From Sphingomonas phyllosphaerae FA2 (GTDB lineage: Bacteria > Pseudomonadota > Alphaproteobacteria > Sphingomonadales > Sphingomonadaceae): a stretch of 64,000 bases of DNA. The translations under genes were made by a program, and so were the position numbers. The notes below the pieces were generated by a model that did no database searches, was not told the origin of the DNA, and worked only from the letters and a program-made list of their open reading frames with translations. Where the stretch lies: the NCBI RefSeq assembly GCF_000427645.1, contig NZ_KE386571.1, positions 1,043,676 through 1,107,675 of the forward strand, given 5' to 3'. Below are positions 51,220 to 60,693 of the stretch, in pieces; position 1 is the stretch's first letter, and the number at the start of each line of letters is the position of its first letter.

Positions 51220-53931
51220 GTGCAATCTGTCGAGCGTCGATTCAACGCGATCGTGAACAACTCCACGATGGCGATCTTCCTCATGGACGATCGGCAGCAC
51301 TGCATCTTCATGAACGCCGCGGCGGAGGCGCTGACCGGCTATCGGCTGGCGGAGGCGCTCGACCGTCCCTTGCACGACGTCGTTCATCACCAGCATCCTG
51401 ACGGGCGCCCCTATCCGCTGTCTGAATGCCCGATAGACCGTGCCTTTCCCGAACGCGAGCGGATGCAGGGCGAGGAGGTATTCGTCCACAAGGATGGGCA
51501 CTTCTATCCCGTCGCCTTCACCGCCTCGCCAATTCCGGGGGACGACGGGCAGCCGATCGGCACGATTATCGAGGTTCGCGACGTGACGGCGGAAAAGGCG
51601 CGTGACGTCGCGCTCCGCGAGAGTGAGAGCCGCTTCCGCAACATGGCCGATCATGCCCCCGTGATGATGTGGGTGACCGATCCATCGGGTCATTGTACCT
51701 ATCTTAATCGGCAATGGTACGAATTCACCGGCCAGACGCCTGCGGAGGCGGAGGGCTTCGGTTGGCTCGAGGCGACGCATCCCGACGACAGGCAGCGCGC
51801 GCAGGAGGCGTTCGTCGCCGCAAACGCCGGTCATCGGCGATTTCGCGTGGAATACCGTCTGCGGCATGTGTCGGGCAGCTATCGTTGGGCGATCGACGCC
51901 GGCAGCCCACGGTTCGGCGACGATGGTGCGTACCTCGGCTATGTCGGCTCGGTTATCGACATTCATGAGCGTCGCGAGGCCGAGGAACGACTGGCACTTA
52001 GCGAGGAGCAATTGCGGCTCGCTCTCGAGGTGGCGGAGATCGGCCAGTGGGACGTGGACCAGGTCACAGGGCGGATGTTCTGGCCGCCGCGCGTGAAGGC
52101 GATGTTCGGCATCTCCCCGGATGTGGCGGTGACACTGGACGATTATCGCAATGGCGTGCATCCCGACGATCGTGAACGGACGCTCAGCGCTTATGCGTCG
52201 GCCAGCGATCCCGCCCTTCGCGCCCTCTACGACGTCGAATATCGCACGATCGGGCGGGAGGATGGCGTCATCCGTTGGGTCGCAGCCAAGGGCCGCGGGC
52301 TTTTCGACGGGCAGGGCCGCTGTTTTCGTGTCATCGGCACCGCCATCGACATCACGGCGCGCAAGGCAGCCGAGATCCGCCTGCAGCAATTGAACGAGCA
52401 GCTTGAGCAGGAGGTCGCTCGCCAGACGGCGGAGCGCAACCGCGTCTGGGAGATGAGCCCTGACCTGCTGGCGATCATGGGCTTTGGCGGCTTTCTCAAG
52501 GCGATCAACCCGGCGTGGGAAACCACGCTCGGGCGTGACACCGCGACGCTGCTCGCGATGTCGTTCCGCGAACAGGTTCATCCCGATGACCACGCGGCCG
52601 TGCAGGAGGTGATGACGAGATTGCGGCGGGGCGACAAGATCGAGCGGTTCGAAGATCGGCTCGCGCATGCCGACGGCAGCTGGCGCTCGATATCCTGGAC
52701 GCTCGTTCCCGAGGGCGATGTCTTCTACGCAGTCGGTCGTGACGTTACGCTGGAGCGTGAGGCCGCGCGAGAGTTGGCACAGGCGCAAGAAGCGCTGCGC
52801 CAAAGTCAGAAGATGGAGGCGATGGGGCAGCTGACCGGCGGGGTCGCGCACGACTTCAACAATCTGCTCACGCCGATTATCGGGTTCCTCGACCTGCTGC
52901 AGCGCAGGGGCGTGACAGGCGAGCGCGAGCAGCGGCTGATCGACGGCGCGATCCAGTCGGCCGATCGCGCGCGGACCTTGGTGCAACGCCTGCTCGCCTT
53001 CGCCCGCCGGCAACCGTTGCAGCCGTCCGCCGTCGATGTGGGCCGGCTCGTCGAGGGGATGGCCGATCTGCTCGCCAGTACCACCGGGCCACAGGTCCGC
53101 GTCGTCGTGGATATTGCTCCCGACCTGCCGCCGGCCATGGCGGACGCCAATCAACTGGAAATGGCGCTGCTGAACCTTGGCGTGAACGCGCGCGATGCAA
53201 TGCCGGACGGCGGCACGTTGCGTATCAGTGCAATGCGCGACAGCGTGCGCGCCGCACGCGGCGCGTTACGACGGGGGCATTACGTCCGACTGTCGGTGGC
53301 CGACACCGGAACGGGCATGGACGAGGCGACGCTCGCGCGGGCCATCGAGCCGTTCTTCTCCACGAAAGGGATCGGGAAGGGCACCGGACTGGGCCTGTCG
53401 ATGGCGCATGGGCTTGCCGCGCAACTCGGTGGAGCGCTGACCATCAGCAGTCGCGAGGGTGTCGGCACCAACGTGGAATTGTGGCTGCCGATCAGCGCGT
53501 GGGTCGCGGATGAGGGAGATCGGACAACCGTTCCGTCGTTTGCAGGCTTGGCGCGCGGGCGCGTGTTGCTGGTCGACGACGAAGACGCCGTGCGCGCTAG
53601 CACCGCCGACATGCTCGCGGAACTTGGCTTCGAAGTGATTGAGGTGGCGTCGGGGGAGGCGGCGCTGGCACTCGTGGCCCGCGGCGTTGTCCCCGATCTG
53701 CTGATCACCGATCATCTTATGGCCGGGATGAGCGGCGTGGAGTTGATTTGGGCCTTGCGCGCGACCTTACCCGATTTGCCCGTGCTGATCGTCTCTGGCT
53801 ACGCGGATGTCGAAGGTATTTCTCCCGAGCTTCCACGCCTGACCAAACCGTTCAAAAGCGCTGAACTTGCCGCGCGCCTCTCGCGCATCCTGGTAGGCAC
53901 GTCGGACATTCGAACGGCGCGCGATCGCTGA
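51220..53931 (+). CDS. Multi-PAS hybrid histidine kinase with C-terminal receiver
   Basis: A 903-residue cytosolic protein without membrane helices. Four PAS domains lie at about 5-125, 135-255, 262-385 and 405-515. HisKA follows with H544 in LTGGVAHDFNNLLTPI and HATPase with LNLGVNARDAMPDGG and GTGLGLSMAHG. A receiver domain (about 780-900) has VDDEDA, phospho-acceptor D831 in LLITDHLMAGMSG and K876 in LTKPF. The start is GTG after a G-rich ribosome site. It begins 251 bp after the NodS-like gene, so it is probably a separate unit. PAS repeats suggest sensing of redox, light or small ligands. Downstream partners are not evident unless the neighbouring c-di-GMP enzyme takes part. Confidence 0.9.
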   Translation: MQSVERRFNAIVNNSTMAIFLMDDRQHCIFMNAAAEALTGYRLAEALDRPLHDVVHHQHPDGRPYPLSECPIDRAFPERERMQGEEVFVHKDGHFYPVAFTASPIPGDDGQPIGTIIEVRDVTAEKARDVALRESESRFRNMADHAPVMMWVTDPSGHCTYLNRQWYEFTGQTPAEAEGFGWLEATHPDDRQRAQEAFVAANAGHRRFRVEYRLRHVSGSYRWAIDAGSPRFGDDGAYLGYVGSVIDIHERREAEERLALSEEQLRLALEVAEIGQWDVDQVTGRMFWPPRVKAMFGISPDVAVTLDDYRNGVHPDDRERTLSAYASASDPALRALYDVEYRTIGREDGVIRWVAAKGRGLFDGQGRCFRVIGTAIDITARKAAEIRLQQLNEQLEQEVARQTAERNRVWEMSPDLLAIMGFGGFLKAINPAWETTLGRDTATLLAMSFREQVHPDDHAAVQEVMTRLRRGDKIERFEDRLAHADGSWRSISWTLVPEGDVFYAVGRDVTLEREAARELAQAQEALRQSQKMEAMGQLTGGVAHDFNNLLTPIIGFLDLLQRRGVTGEREQRLIDGAIQSADRARTLVQRLLAFARRQPLQPSAVDVGRLVEGMADLLASTTGPQVRVVVDIAPDLPPAMADANQLEMALLNLGVNARDAMPDGGTLRISAMRDSVRAARGALRRGHYVRLSVADTGTGMDEATLARAIEPFFSTKGIGKGTGLGLSMAHGLAAQLGGALTISSREGVGTNVELWLPISAWVADEGDRTTVPSFAGLARGRVLLVDDEDAVRASTADMLAELGFEVIEVASGEAALALVARGVVPDLLITDHLMAGMSGVELIWALRATLPDLPVLIVSGYADVEGISPELPRLTKPFKSAELAARLSRILVGTSDIRTARDR

Positions 53932-54277
53932 GAGGACAACACACGTCCGACCTGCCCACCATTGAACGTGCTCCGGCCGGTAATACTCGACAGATTGCGA
54001 CGGCCCAAGCATAGCAGGCGATGATCAGCTTCTTACCTTATGGTCCGACACCGGCTCGGGCACGGCGGTCGTTGATCGGGCATCAAGCCCCTCAGCAGCG
54101 CGGATCAGGCAAGCGGTGTGGCGCGCCGTGAACGCCGCGAAGCATAGGCCTGCTGATCTACGATGGCGGCCTGATTTGCTGCCGTGCACGGGCCAGCCTG
54201 CCGATCGTCCCGACACTCACTCGGCCTTTACCACCGCTGTTCTATCGTGCCGTTACTTAGGGTTAGAGGAGTAGAGT
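53932..54277. other. Intergenic region between hybrid kinase and GGDEF-EAL genes
   Basis: A 346 bp region. A 63-codon minus-strand frame at 54025-54216 has no recognisable motif or clear ribosome site. An AGAGGAG ribosome site for the next gene ends the region. Nothing further is supported. Confidence 0.45.
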
Positions 54278-55966
54278 GTGCGCATTCGGTCATGCTCGCC
54301 GGACGATCGATACGAGCAGATGCTTGCCCATTCGGCCACGGCCGCGATCTGTGCGGGTCCCGACAACCGGATTGTCGCCTGGAACTCGGCTGCGGAAGCG
54401 CTCTTCGGCTATACGGCTTCCGAGGCCCGGGGTAGATCGCTATCGATCATCATTCCGGAGCGATTTCGTTCCTCTCACGAGGCGGGGCTTGTCCGGGCGG
54501 TCAGGTCAGGCGGCGCAAGGCTTGCCGGGCACGCGGTAGAGGTACTTGCCCTGCACGCGCAAGGCCATGAGTTTCCGGTCGATCTCTCCCTGTCCATGTG
54601 GTTCGAGGAAGGGCAACCGATGTTCGGCGCGCTGGTTCGCGACGTGACCGACCGCGCGCGGGCGACACGGCGTCTGGAGCACCTTGCGCACTGCGACACC
54701 TTGACCTCCTTGCCAAATCGGAACGCCCTACATGCGCGGCTGGGCCCGGCGATCGCGTCCGGGCCGGTCGCTTTGTTGATGCTCAATCTGGACGGGTTCA
54801 AGCATGTCAACGACACCCTGGGCCATTCGGCCGGCGACCTGCTGCTTACCCGGGTAGCGGAGCGGTTGAAGGATGCCGTCGGTGCCGGCGATTTTCTCGC
54901 TCGGATCGGCGGAGACGAATTCGCGATCGTGGTGGAGGGCTGCGAAAACGCTTGCGCGCTCGATATTTTGACGGCGAGGATTTTTACGGAACTTGGCCGA
55001 CCTATCGAACTCGCGGCGCAGGCTATTTTCGTGGACGTCAGTATCGGCATCGCCATTGCGCCCCTGGATGCTTCGTCCCACGAAGAACTGCTATGCCACG
55101 CCGATCTGGCACTTCATGAAGCCAAGGCGGAAGGTCGAGGCGGGCGGGCGTTTTTTACGCGTGCAATGCAGACGAGGTCGGAAACGAGGCTTCGACTAGG
55201 TCTGGACCTGCGGGGCGCGCTGGCTCGTGGGGAATTTGAACTCTGGTTTCAGCCACAGGTGCGGGTTGACGACGGCCGGCTGGTCGGCGTCGAGGCGTTG
55301 TTGCGATGGCGCCATCCCAGGCATGGGTTGCTTCAGCCCAATCTCTTTGTCGACATTCTCGAACAAAGCCCCGTCGCGAAAGAGGTCGGCGACTGGATCG
55401 TGCAGGAAGCGTGCCGCATGGCCGCGTCATGGCAGGCAATCGGCAGGCCGCCGCTCCGGGTTGGCGTGAACCTGTTCGCCGTCCAACTGGACTCCGATCG
55501 CTTGTTCGACGTCGTCAAACATGCACTTGACCGGCATCACCTCGCCCCCTCGTTGCTGGAGCTGGAGATCACCGAAAATACCGTTCTTCGGCACACCAAG
55601 CGGTCGCCAAGGGCGCTACGTCGGCTGAAAGCGCTGGGGGTCCAATTGGCTTTCGACGACTTCGGCACGGGCTTCGCTTCTCTCAGCCTGCTGCAGAGGT
55701 ATCCCCTCACGCGGCTGAAGATCGATCGTAGTTTCATCACGAAGATAGATCGACGCCCCGGCGATGCGGCGATCGTGGGCGCCGTCACGACAATGGCGCA
55801 GGGGCTTGGACTGCACGTCATCGCAGAAGGCGTCGAGACTATCAGTCAAGAGGACATGCTGAGGCAGCTACGCTGCGATGAAGCGCAAGGATACCTGTAC
55901 GGGCGCCCCATGCCGGAGCCCGAACTGATCGATCGGTTCGCGCCGTCACATGCAATGGCCGGCTGA
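54278..55966 (+). CDS. PAS-GGDEF-EAL cyclic-di-GMP enzyme
   Basis: A 562-residue soluble protein. A PAS domain (about 11-125; ICAGPDNRIVAWNSAAEALFGY) is followed by GGDEF (about 130-295; active motif GGDEF at 211-215 in ARIGGDEFAIV) and EAL (about 305-555; EAL at 339-341 in GVEALLRWRHP, DFGTGFASLSLL and KIDRSFI). Both catalytic signatures are intact, so synthesis and hydrolysis of c-di-GMP are both possible. The inhibitory RxxD site expected just before GGDEF is absent (the position reads GAGD). The start is GTG 7 nt after AGAGGAG. Control of exopolysaccharide or surface attachment is the typical role, and glycan-synthesis genes lie just upstream. Confidence 0.9.
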   Translation: MRIRSCSPDDRYEQMLAHSATAAICAGPDNRIVAWNSAAEALFGYTASEARGRSLSIIIPERFRSSHEAGLVRAVRSGGARLAGHAVEVLALHAQGHEFPVDLSLSMWFEEGQPMFGALVRDVTDRARATRRLEHLAHCDTLTSLPNRNALHARLGPAIASGPVALLMLNLDGFKHVNDTLGHSAGDLLLTRVAERLKDAVGAGDFLARIGGDEFAIVVEGCENACALDILTARIFTELGRPIELAAQAIFVDVSIGIAIAPLDASSHEELLCHADLALHEAKAEGRGGRAFFTRAMQTRSETRLRLGLDLRGALARGEFELWFQPQVRVDDGRLVGVEALLRWRHPRHGLLQPNLFVDILEQSPVAKEVGDWIVQEACRMAASWQAIGRPPLRVGVNLFAVQLDSDRLFDVVKHALDRHHLAPSLLELEITENTVLRHTKRSPRALRRLKALGVQLAFDDFGTGFASLSLLQRYPLTRLKIDRSFITKIDRRPGDAAIVGAVTTMAQGLGLHVIAEGVETISQEDMLRQLRCDEAQGYLYGRPMPEPELIDRFAPSHAMAG

Positions 55967-56297
55967 TCGCACGACGGTGTCCGATTGACCATTCGCGGGC
56001 CGTTTGAACCGGCGCGCTCGCGCCACGGCCACAACGCCGCCGCGTGCGGTCTCGACCGGTTGCACAACCCTCGGATCGGGCCCGGCGACCGCCCACAGCT
56101 TTAGGCCGACGGCGTCACTCGCCGCACTCCCGCTATTTGCTACCCCGCTCAATTCGAGGGAAGCGTGCCAAACAGATTGGCCTGACCAAAATGGTGGCGC
56201 TAACATCAGACTGGGTTATAACGCCAATTCACTTCGCACGCGGGTAAGTGCGCCACTCGGCCGCATCGAAGCCAGTGGGTGAATGTGGGAGAAAACA
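55967..56297. other. Upstream region of GH115 gene
   Basis: A 331 bp region with no supported gene. It holds the LacI-type box at 56193-56204 and a GGGAG ribosome site for the GH115 start. A TTATAA stretch near 56216 might be a -10 element, but its -35 partner is unclear. Confidence 0.45.
56193..56204. promoter_or_regulatory. LacI-type operator candidate upstream of GH115
   Basis: GGTGGCGCTAAC, extended to TGGTGGCGCTAACA, matches the GTTAGC arm of the GH9 box exactly on one side and has G for A on the other. It lies 93 bp before the GH115 start. It is the fourth box of this type in the window and, like the others, precedes a plant-polysaccharide hydrolase. Confidence 0.5.
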
Positions 56298-59222
56298 ATG
56301 CTCAGTCGTCGGGATGTCACGCGAGGTGCTCTAACCGCCGGCTTGTTCGCCAGCCCGCTTGCCGGGGCGGTCCGCTTCGGCTACGGGAAGGCGTCCGCTT
56401 TTACGATCGCGCGTGATGGACGGGTCCTCGCCTCCGTCTTCGTCGATGCGCAGGAGTTGCCGGGCGTGCGGCGCGCCGCGAACGACCTCGCCGCCGACAT
56501 CGGGCGCGTCATCAGGCAGCCGGCGACGGTCGTGTCCGATGCCGCCGGCTTGTCCCGGCACACCATTATCGTCGGATCGCTTGGCAACAGTGCGGTCATT
56601 GACGGGCTGGTGCGCTCGGGACGGCTCAAGGTGGATCGCATCCGGGGCAAATGGGAAGCCTATCTCATCCAGACGCTGCGAAACCCGCTGCCCGGTGTCG
56701 AGGAGGCGCTGGTGATCGTCGGCAGCGACAAGCGCGGGGCGATCTACGGCGTCTACGACCTGTCCGGCGCGATCGGCGTTTCGCCCTGGTATTGGTGGGC
56801 CGACGTCCCCGTGCCATCCCGCAAGGATGTCAGTGTCGCTTACGGCGACTATGTTCAGGGCTCGCCCGCGGTGAAATATCGCGGCATCTTCCTCAACGAC
56901 GAGGCGCCGTGCCTGTCGGGCTGGACGACCGAGAAGTTCGGCGGGATGAACCGCCAGTTCTACACCCGCCTGTTCGAGCTGATGCTTCGGCTGCGCGCCA
57001 ACTATCTGTGGCCGGCGATGTGGAACAATGCCTTTGCGGTCGACGATCCCGCCAACGCCGTGCTGGCCGACGAATATGGGATCGTGATGGGCACGTCGCA
57101 CCATGAACCGATGATGCGCGCCCACAAGGAGTGGACCGACAATCACCAGCAATATGGCAATGGCGAGTGGAACTACGCCACCAACCGTGAGGCGATCCGG
57201 CGTTTCTTTAAGGAAGGCATGGAGAGGAACGGCCGCAAGGAAGCGATCGTCACGGTTGGAATGCGCGGCGACGGCGACACCGCGTTGGAAAGCACCGGCA
57301 GCATGGCGTCCGACGTCAAGCTGCTCGAAGGGATCATTGCCGATCAGCGGCGGATCATTTCAGAGGCGGTCGGCAAGCCTGCGTCCGAGGTGCCGCAGGT
57401 GTGGGTGCTCTTTACGGAAGTCTACAAATATTACGACGCCGGGCTGCAGATCCCCGACGACGTCACGCTGATGTTCACCGACGACAATGTCGGCAATCTT
57501 CGCCGGCTACCCACCCCGGCCGAGCGAACGCGCAGCGGCGGGTCCGGCATCTACTTCCATATGGACATGCACGGCGGCCCGTTTTCCTACCAATGGATCA
57601 ACTCCAACCCGCTGCCCAAGATCTGGGAGCAGATGAACTTGGCCAACCGCTATGGTGCCAACCAGATCTGGATCGCGAACGTCGGCGACCTCAAGCCGCT
57701 CGAGCTGCCGGTCGAATTCTTCATTGCGATGGCCTGGAATCCGGCGGCGGTGTCGAAGGATCTGATCGCGGGCTGGACGCTCGAATGGGCGAAGCGGCAA
57801 TTCGGGGCGGATCATGCCGCCGAGATCGCCCTGCTCGCGTCGCGCTACGCCAAATACAACGCCTGGCGGAAACCGGAGCAATTGTCGCCGGCGACGTACA
57901 GCCTCGAAAACTATCGTGAGGCGGGGCGGGTGTGCGCGGCTTGGGCCAGGCTGGAGCAGCGGGCCGAGATGGTCAACGCCGCGCTGAGCCCCGAACAGCG
58001 CGACGCCTTCTACCAACTCGTCCTCTATCCGGTGAAGGCGTGCGCGAACCTGACGCAGATGTACGTCGCCGCCGCACGCAATGCCCGGTTCGCGCAACAG
58101 GCACGCCTGAGCACCCGAGACGAGGCGGCGGAGGTCAGGCGGCGCTTCCTGGAGGATCGCGCGCTGCGTAACCGGTACAATCATGTCATGACCGGGGGCA
58201 AATGGAACCATATGATGGACCAGACCCACATCGGCTATTTTCAATGGTATCCCCCGGAGGCGGACATTATGCCCGCTCTCGCCGATCTCGACCTGTCGGG
58301 GTTGGACGGGTTTGGCGTGTCGGTGGACGGATCGCCGAACGGGTGGCCGGGCTATTATCTGTCGCCCACGCTGCCGACGCTCGACAGCTTGACGGGCCGC
58401 CCGACCTATTTCGAGGTCTATCCGCGCAGCGCTGCGCCGGTTGCGGTGAAGGTCGTCGCCGATCGGGACTGGGTGATCGTCCGCGAGGCCGCGGCGTTCA
58501 GCGCGTCGCCTCGCGACCGCCGTTATTGGGTAGACGTCGACTGGAGCCGTGCGCCGGTCGGCCGCGCCGAGGCGCGTATCACGGTCGAAGGCGCAGGCGA
58601 GGGCCGGGGAGGGGACAAGATCACTATCAAGCTCATCGCACTCCGCGCCACCGCGGGGCAGGAACGCGCCGCCAGAGGAGCGTTCGGCGGCCTGACCGGC
58701 GCGTTCGCGATCCCGGCAGATGGCTTTCAGCGGAACATCCCGGCGAACGGCGTCCGTTGGGAGCCGATCCCGGACTACGGGCGTGTCGAGACCGCGATGT
58801 CAATCTTCCCCGTCGACAGCTCTTCGTTCCCGGATCCGAGCGCCGCGCCGCGGCTGGAATACGCCGTCTTTCTCCCCGAGGCGGGTACCTACCAGGTCGA
58901 CCTGGTGACCGGGCCGACGCTCGAGACCATCCCGGGGCGCAGGCTGGCCGTCGCGGTCGGGCTCGACGATCAGCCGCCCACCACAAAGGCGGTGTTTGGC
59001 ACGGAGGAGGGGCGGCGGCAGGATTTCCTGGGATCGGCGCACCCGACCAGCACCGCGAACAACGCACGTACAATGCGTTTTTCTGTCACCACGGATCACC
59101 CGGGCCGCCATGTGCTGACGATTTCGATGGTAGACCCTACATTGGTCCTGCAATCCTTGATCGTTTCGCGCGACGACCTGCGACCGTCCTTCTTCGGGCC
59201 GCCTTGCGACGGCAATCAATGA
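56298..59222 (+). CDS. GH115 alpha-glucuronidase (xylan debranching)
   Basis: A 974-residue GH115 protein. The N-terminus MLSRRDVTRGALTAGLFASPLAG carries a twin-arginine export pattern. Conserved family blocks include FLNDEAPCLSGWTTEKFGGMN, RLRANYLWPAMWNNAF, GTSHHEPMMRAHKEW and WVLFTEVYKYYDAGLQIPDD. A beta-rich C-terminal region completes the protein. GH115 removes 4-O-methyl-glucuronic acid from glucuronoxylan, including internal residues. The ATG at 56298 follows GGGAG; an ATG five codons earlier has no site. It is a single gene, with the LacI-type box upstream linking it to GH3 and GH9. Length and motif content look complete. Confidence 0.92.
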   Translation: MLSRRDVTRGALTAGLFASPLAGAVRFGYGKASAFTIARDGRVLASVFVDAQELPGVRRAANDLAADIGRVIRQPATVVSDAAGLSRHTIIVGSLGNSAVIDGLVRSGRLKVDRIRGKWEAYLIQTLRNPLPGVEEALVIVGSDKRGAIYGVYDLSGAIGVSPWYWWADVPVPSRKDVSVAYGDYVQGSPAVKYRGIFLNDEAPCLSGWTTEKFGGMNRQFYTRLFELMLRLRANYLWPAMWNNAFAVDDPANAVLADEYGIVMGTSHHEPMMRAHKEWTDNHQQYGNGEWNYATNREAIRRFFKEGMERNGRKEAIVTVGMRGDGDTALESTGSMASDVKLLEGIIADQRRIISEAVGKPASEVPQVWVLFTEVYKYYDAGLQIPDDVTLMFTDDNVGNLRRLPTPAERTRSGGSGIYFHMDMHGGPFSYQWINSNPLPKIWEQMNLANRYGANQIWIANVGDLKPLELPVEFFIAMAWNPAAVSKDLIAGWTLEWAKRQFGADHAAEIALLASRYAKYNAWRKPEQLSPATYSLENYREAGRVCAAWARLEQRAEMVNAALSPEQRDAFYQLVLYPVKACANLTQMYVAAARNARFAQQARLSTRDEAAEVRRRFLEDRALRNRYNHVMTGGKWNHMMDQTHIGYFQWYPPEADIMPALADLDLSGLDGFGVSVDGSPNGWPGYYLSPTLPTLDSLTGRPTYFEVYPRSAAPVAVKVVADRDWVIVREAAAFSASPRDRRYWVDVDWSRAPVGRAEARITVEGAGEGRGGDKITIKLIALRATAGQERAARGAFGGLTGAFAIPADGFQRNIPANGVRWEPIPDYGRVETAMSIFPVDSSSFPDPSAAPRLEYAVFLPEAGTYQVDLVTGPTLETIPGRRLAVAVGLDDQPPTTKAVFGTEEGRRQDFLGSAHPTSTANNARTMRFSVTTDHPGRHVLTISMVDPTLVLQSLIVSRDDLRPSFFGPPCDGNQ

Positions 59223-59235
59223 TAGTCCTAGGTTT

Positions 59236-59257
59236 CGGCGCCATCATCATTGCGCCG
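59236..59257. terminator. Weak hairpin after GH115 gene
   Basis: CGGCGC (59236-59241) and GCGCCG (59252-59257) form a 6-bp stem with a 10-nt loop 13 bp after the GH115 stop, between it and the convergent ars operon. No T-tract is present. Confidence 0.3.
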
Positions 59258-59373
59258 ACTGGGCTGGCTTGAACCGCAAGGTCTGCACAAGTGGTTGATT
59301 TTGCAGTGCAGCGTTCTGGTTGGGACAAGAGGCAGCCAAGATGGCGGGAGCCTGGTCGGACCACCGGTGCCCG

Positions 59374-60132
59374 TCAAATCGAGGGATGATCAAACGATGC
59401 GATGGCGATGCTGGACAGGTCCGTGGCGGCGTTGATCGGCACCCCGGCTTCCTTCCGCTCAGAGTAGCGATCGACCAGCTGCGCGGTATGCGGGCGTAAC
59501 AGGACGGTGAAGCGCACCAGTTCTTCCATCACGTCCACGATCCGGTCGTAGTAGCTGGACGGTTTCATGCGGCCGGCATCATCGAACTCGTTGAATGCCT
59601 TGGCGACCGATGACTGGTTCGGGATCGTGACCATCCGCATCCAGCGGCCCAGCACGCGCAATGTGTTGACGCTGTTGAAGGACTGCGACCCGGCCGACAC
59701 CTGCATGACGGCGAGCGTGCGGCCCTGCGTCGGACGCATCCCGCCCAACGAGAGTGGCAGGTGATCGACTTGCAGCTTCATGATGCCGGTAATCTGACCG
59801 TGTCGTTCGGGGCTGCACCACACCTGTGCCTCCGACCACATCGACAGCTCCCTTAGTTCGTGGACGGCTGGATGATCGTCACCGGCTACCTGATCGGGAA
59901 GCGGCAATGTCGCGGGGTCGAAGATGCGCGTCTCGCAGCCGAAGAAGCGGAGCAGCCGCGCTGCTTCTTCGATGCACAGGCGCGAATAGGATCGCTCCCG
60001 AAGTGACCCGTACAGCAGCAGGATGCGAGGCGGCGGATCGCCAGCGCCCAGCCCGAGGGCAGGACGAGCGAGCGCATAGCGGCGATCGAGGGCAGGCAGA
60101 TGGTCGGGGTCGGCAAGATCGCGTAGAGGCAT
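59374..60132 (-). CDS. arsH: ArsH NADPH-dependent FMN oxidoreductase
   Basis: A 252-residue flavodoxin-like reductase with the FMN-phosphate loop [40 protein letters not shown] and [20 protein letters not shown], all typical of ArsH. By family knowledge ArsH oxidises trivalent organoarsenicals to the less toxic pentavalent form. The ATG at 60132 overlaps the stop of the short arsB relic (TGATG), so it is the last gene of the arsR-arsC-arsB(relic)-arsH operon. The sequence appears complete. With the ArsB pump collapsed, ArsH and ArsC may be the only working detoxification steps in this operon. Confidence 0.92.
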   Translation of the reverse strand: MPLRDLADPDHLPALDRRYALARPALGLGAGDPPPRILLLYGSLRERSYSRLCIEEAARLLRFFGCETRIFDPATLPLPDQVAGDDHPAVHELRELSMWSEAQVWCSPERHGQITGIMKLQVDHLPLSLGGMRPTQGRTLAVMQVSAGSQSFNSVNTLRVLGRWMRMVTIPNQSSVAKAFNEFDDAGRMKPSSYYDRIVDVMEELVRFTVLLRPHTAQLVDRYSERKEAGVPINAATDLSSIAIASFDHPSI

Positions 60133-60254
60133 CAGGCAATTCCCATTCGCAGCGCGAGCGCCGCCAGCGTGGTGAGCAGGACAGGCACGGCGAGCGTGGG
60201 CTGCCAGATGATGAGCGTGATCTTCGCGACGAAGATCAGGACGGCAAGGAGCAT
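60132..60254 (-). pseudogene. arsB: arsB relic: in-frame internal deletion leaving 40 codons
   Basis: A 40-codon frame translating to two joined parts. The first, [19 protein letters not shown], corresponds to the start of ArsB (E. coli ArsB begins MLLAGAIFVLTIVLVIWQP). The second, [20 protein letters not shown], corresponds to its end (E. coli ArsB ends [20 protein letters not shown]). About 390 residues between them are missing. Both 1-base TGATG overlaps, with arsC upstream and arsH downstream, are preserved, which is what an in-frame internal deletion would leave. It cannot form an arsenite pump. It may still be translated as a small one- or two-helix membrane peptide or serve only to couple translation to arsH. 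Confidence 0.85.
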
Positions 60255-60682
60255 CAGCCGATGCGCTGGCCCGAAGCATCGATCACCTGTTCGCCGTCTT
60301 CCTTGGCGAATGCGGCAAGCTGGCCGCTTGGCAGCAGATCGAGGACGGCTTCGGAGGGGCGGCACAGCTTCACGCCGAGCGGGGAGACGACCAGTGGCCG
60401 GTTGATGAGGACTGGATGCGCCACCATCGCGTCAAGCAGGGCGTCGTCAGACAGCGCCGTGTCACGCAACCCCAGCGCCGCATAGGGCGTGTCCTTCTCG
60501 CGCAGCAGTTCGCGGGGCGTCATACCGGCGCGGTCGATCAATTCGACCAGCATCGCGCGCGATGGCGGCGTTTTCAGATACTCAATGACATGCGGCTCGA
60601 TGCCGGCATTGCGGATCATAGAGAGGGCGTTGCGCGAGGTGCCGCACTCGGGGTTGTGGTAGATGACGATATCGACAACCAC
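60254..60682 (-). CDS. arsC: Arsenate reductase, glutaredoxin-coupled ArsC
   Basis: A 142-residue ArsC with the active-site Cys in [17 protein letters not shown] (C13) and the substrate-binding Arg in [11 protein letters not shown], as in the E. coli plasmid-type enzyme (141 residues). It reduces arsenate to arsenite using glutathione and glutaredoxin. The start is GTG at 60682, preceded by AAAGGA at proper spacing; no ATG is available near the conserved N-terminus. It lies 11 bp after arsR and overlaps the arsB relic by TGATG. Without an ArsB in this operon its arsenite product must be exported by another pump or handled otherwise. Confidence 0.92.
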   Translation of the reverse strand: MVVDIVIYHNPECGTSRNALSMIRNAGIEPHVIEYLKTPPSRAMLVELIDRAGMTPRELLREKDTPYAALGLRDTALSDDALLDAMVAHPVLINRPLVVSPLGVKLCRPSEAVLDLLPSGQLAAFAKEDGEQVIDASGQRIG

Positions 60683-60693
60683 GGGACGTCCTT

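Noticed and set aside
51196..53154. 652-codon minus-strand frame opposite the hybrid kinase
   Set aside because: Antisense shadow; PAS, HisKA and receiver motifs are all on the plus strand.
54025..54216. 63-codon minus-strand frame before the GGDEF-EAL gene
   Set aside because: Too short and without motif or ribosome site to support.
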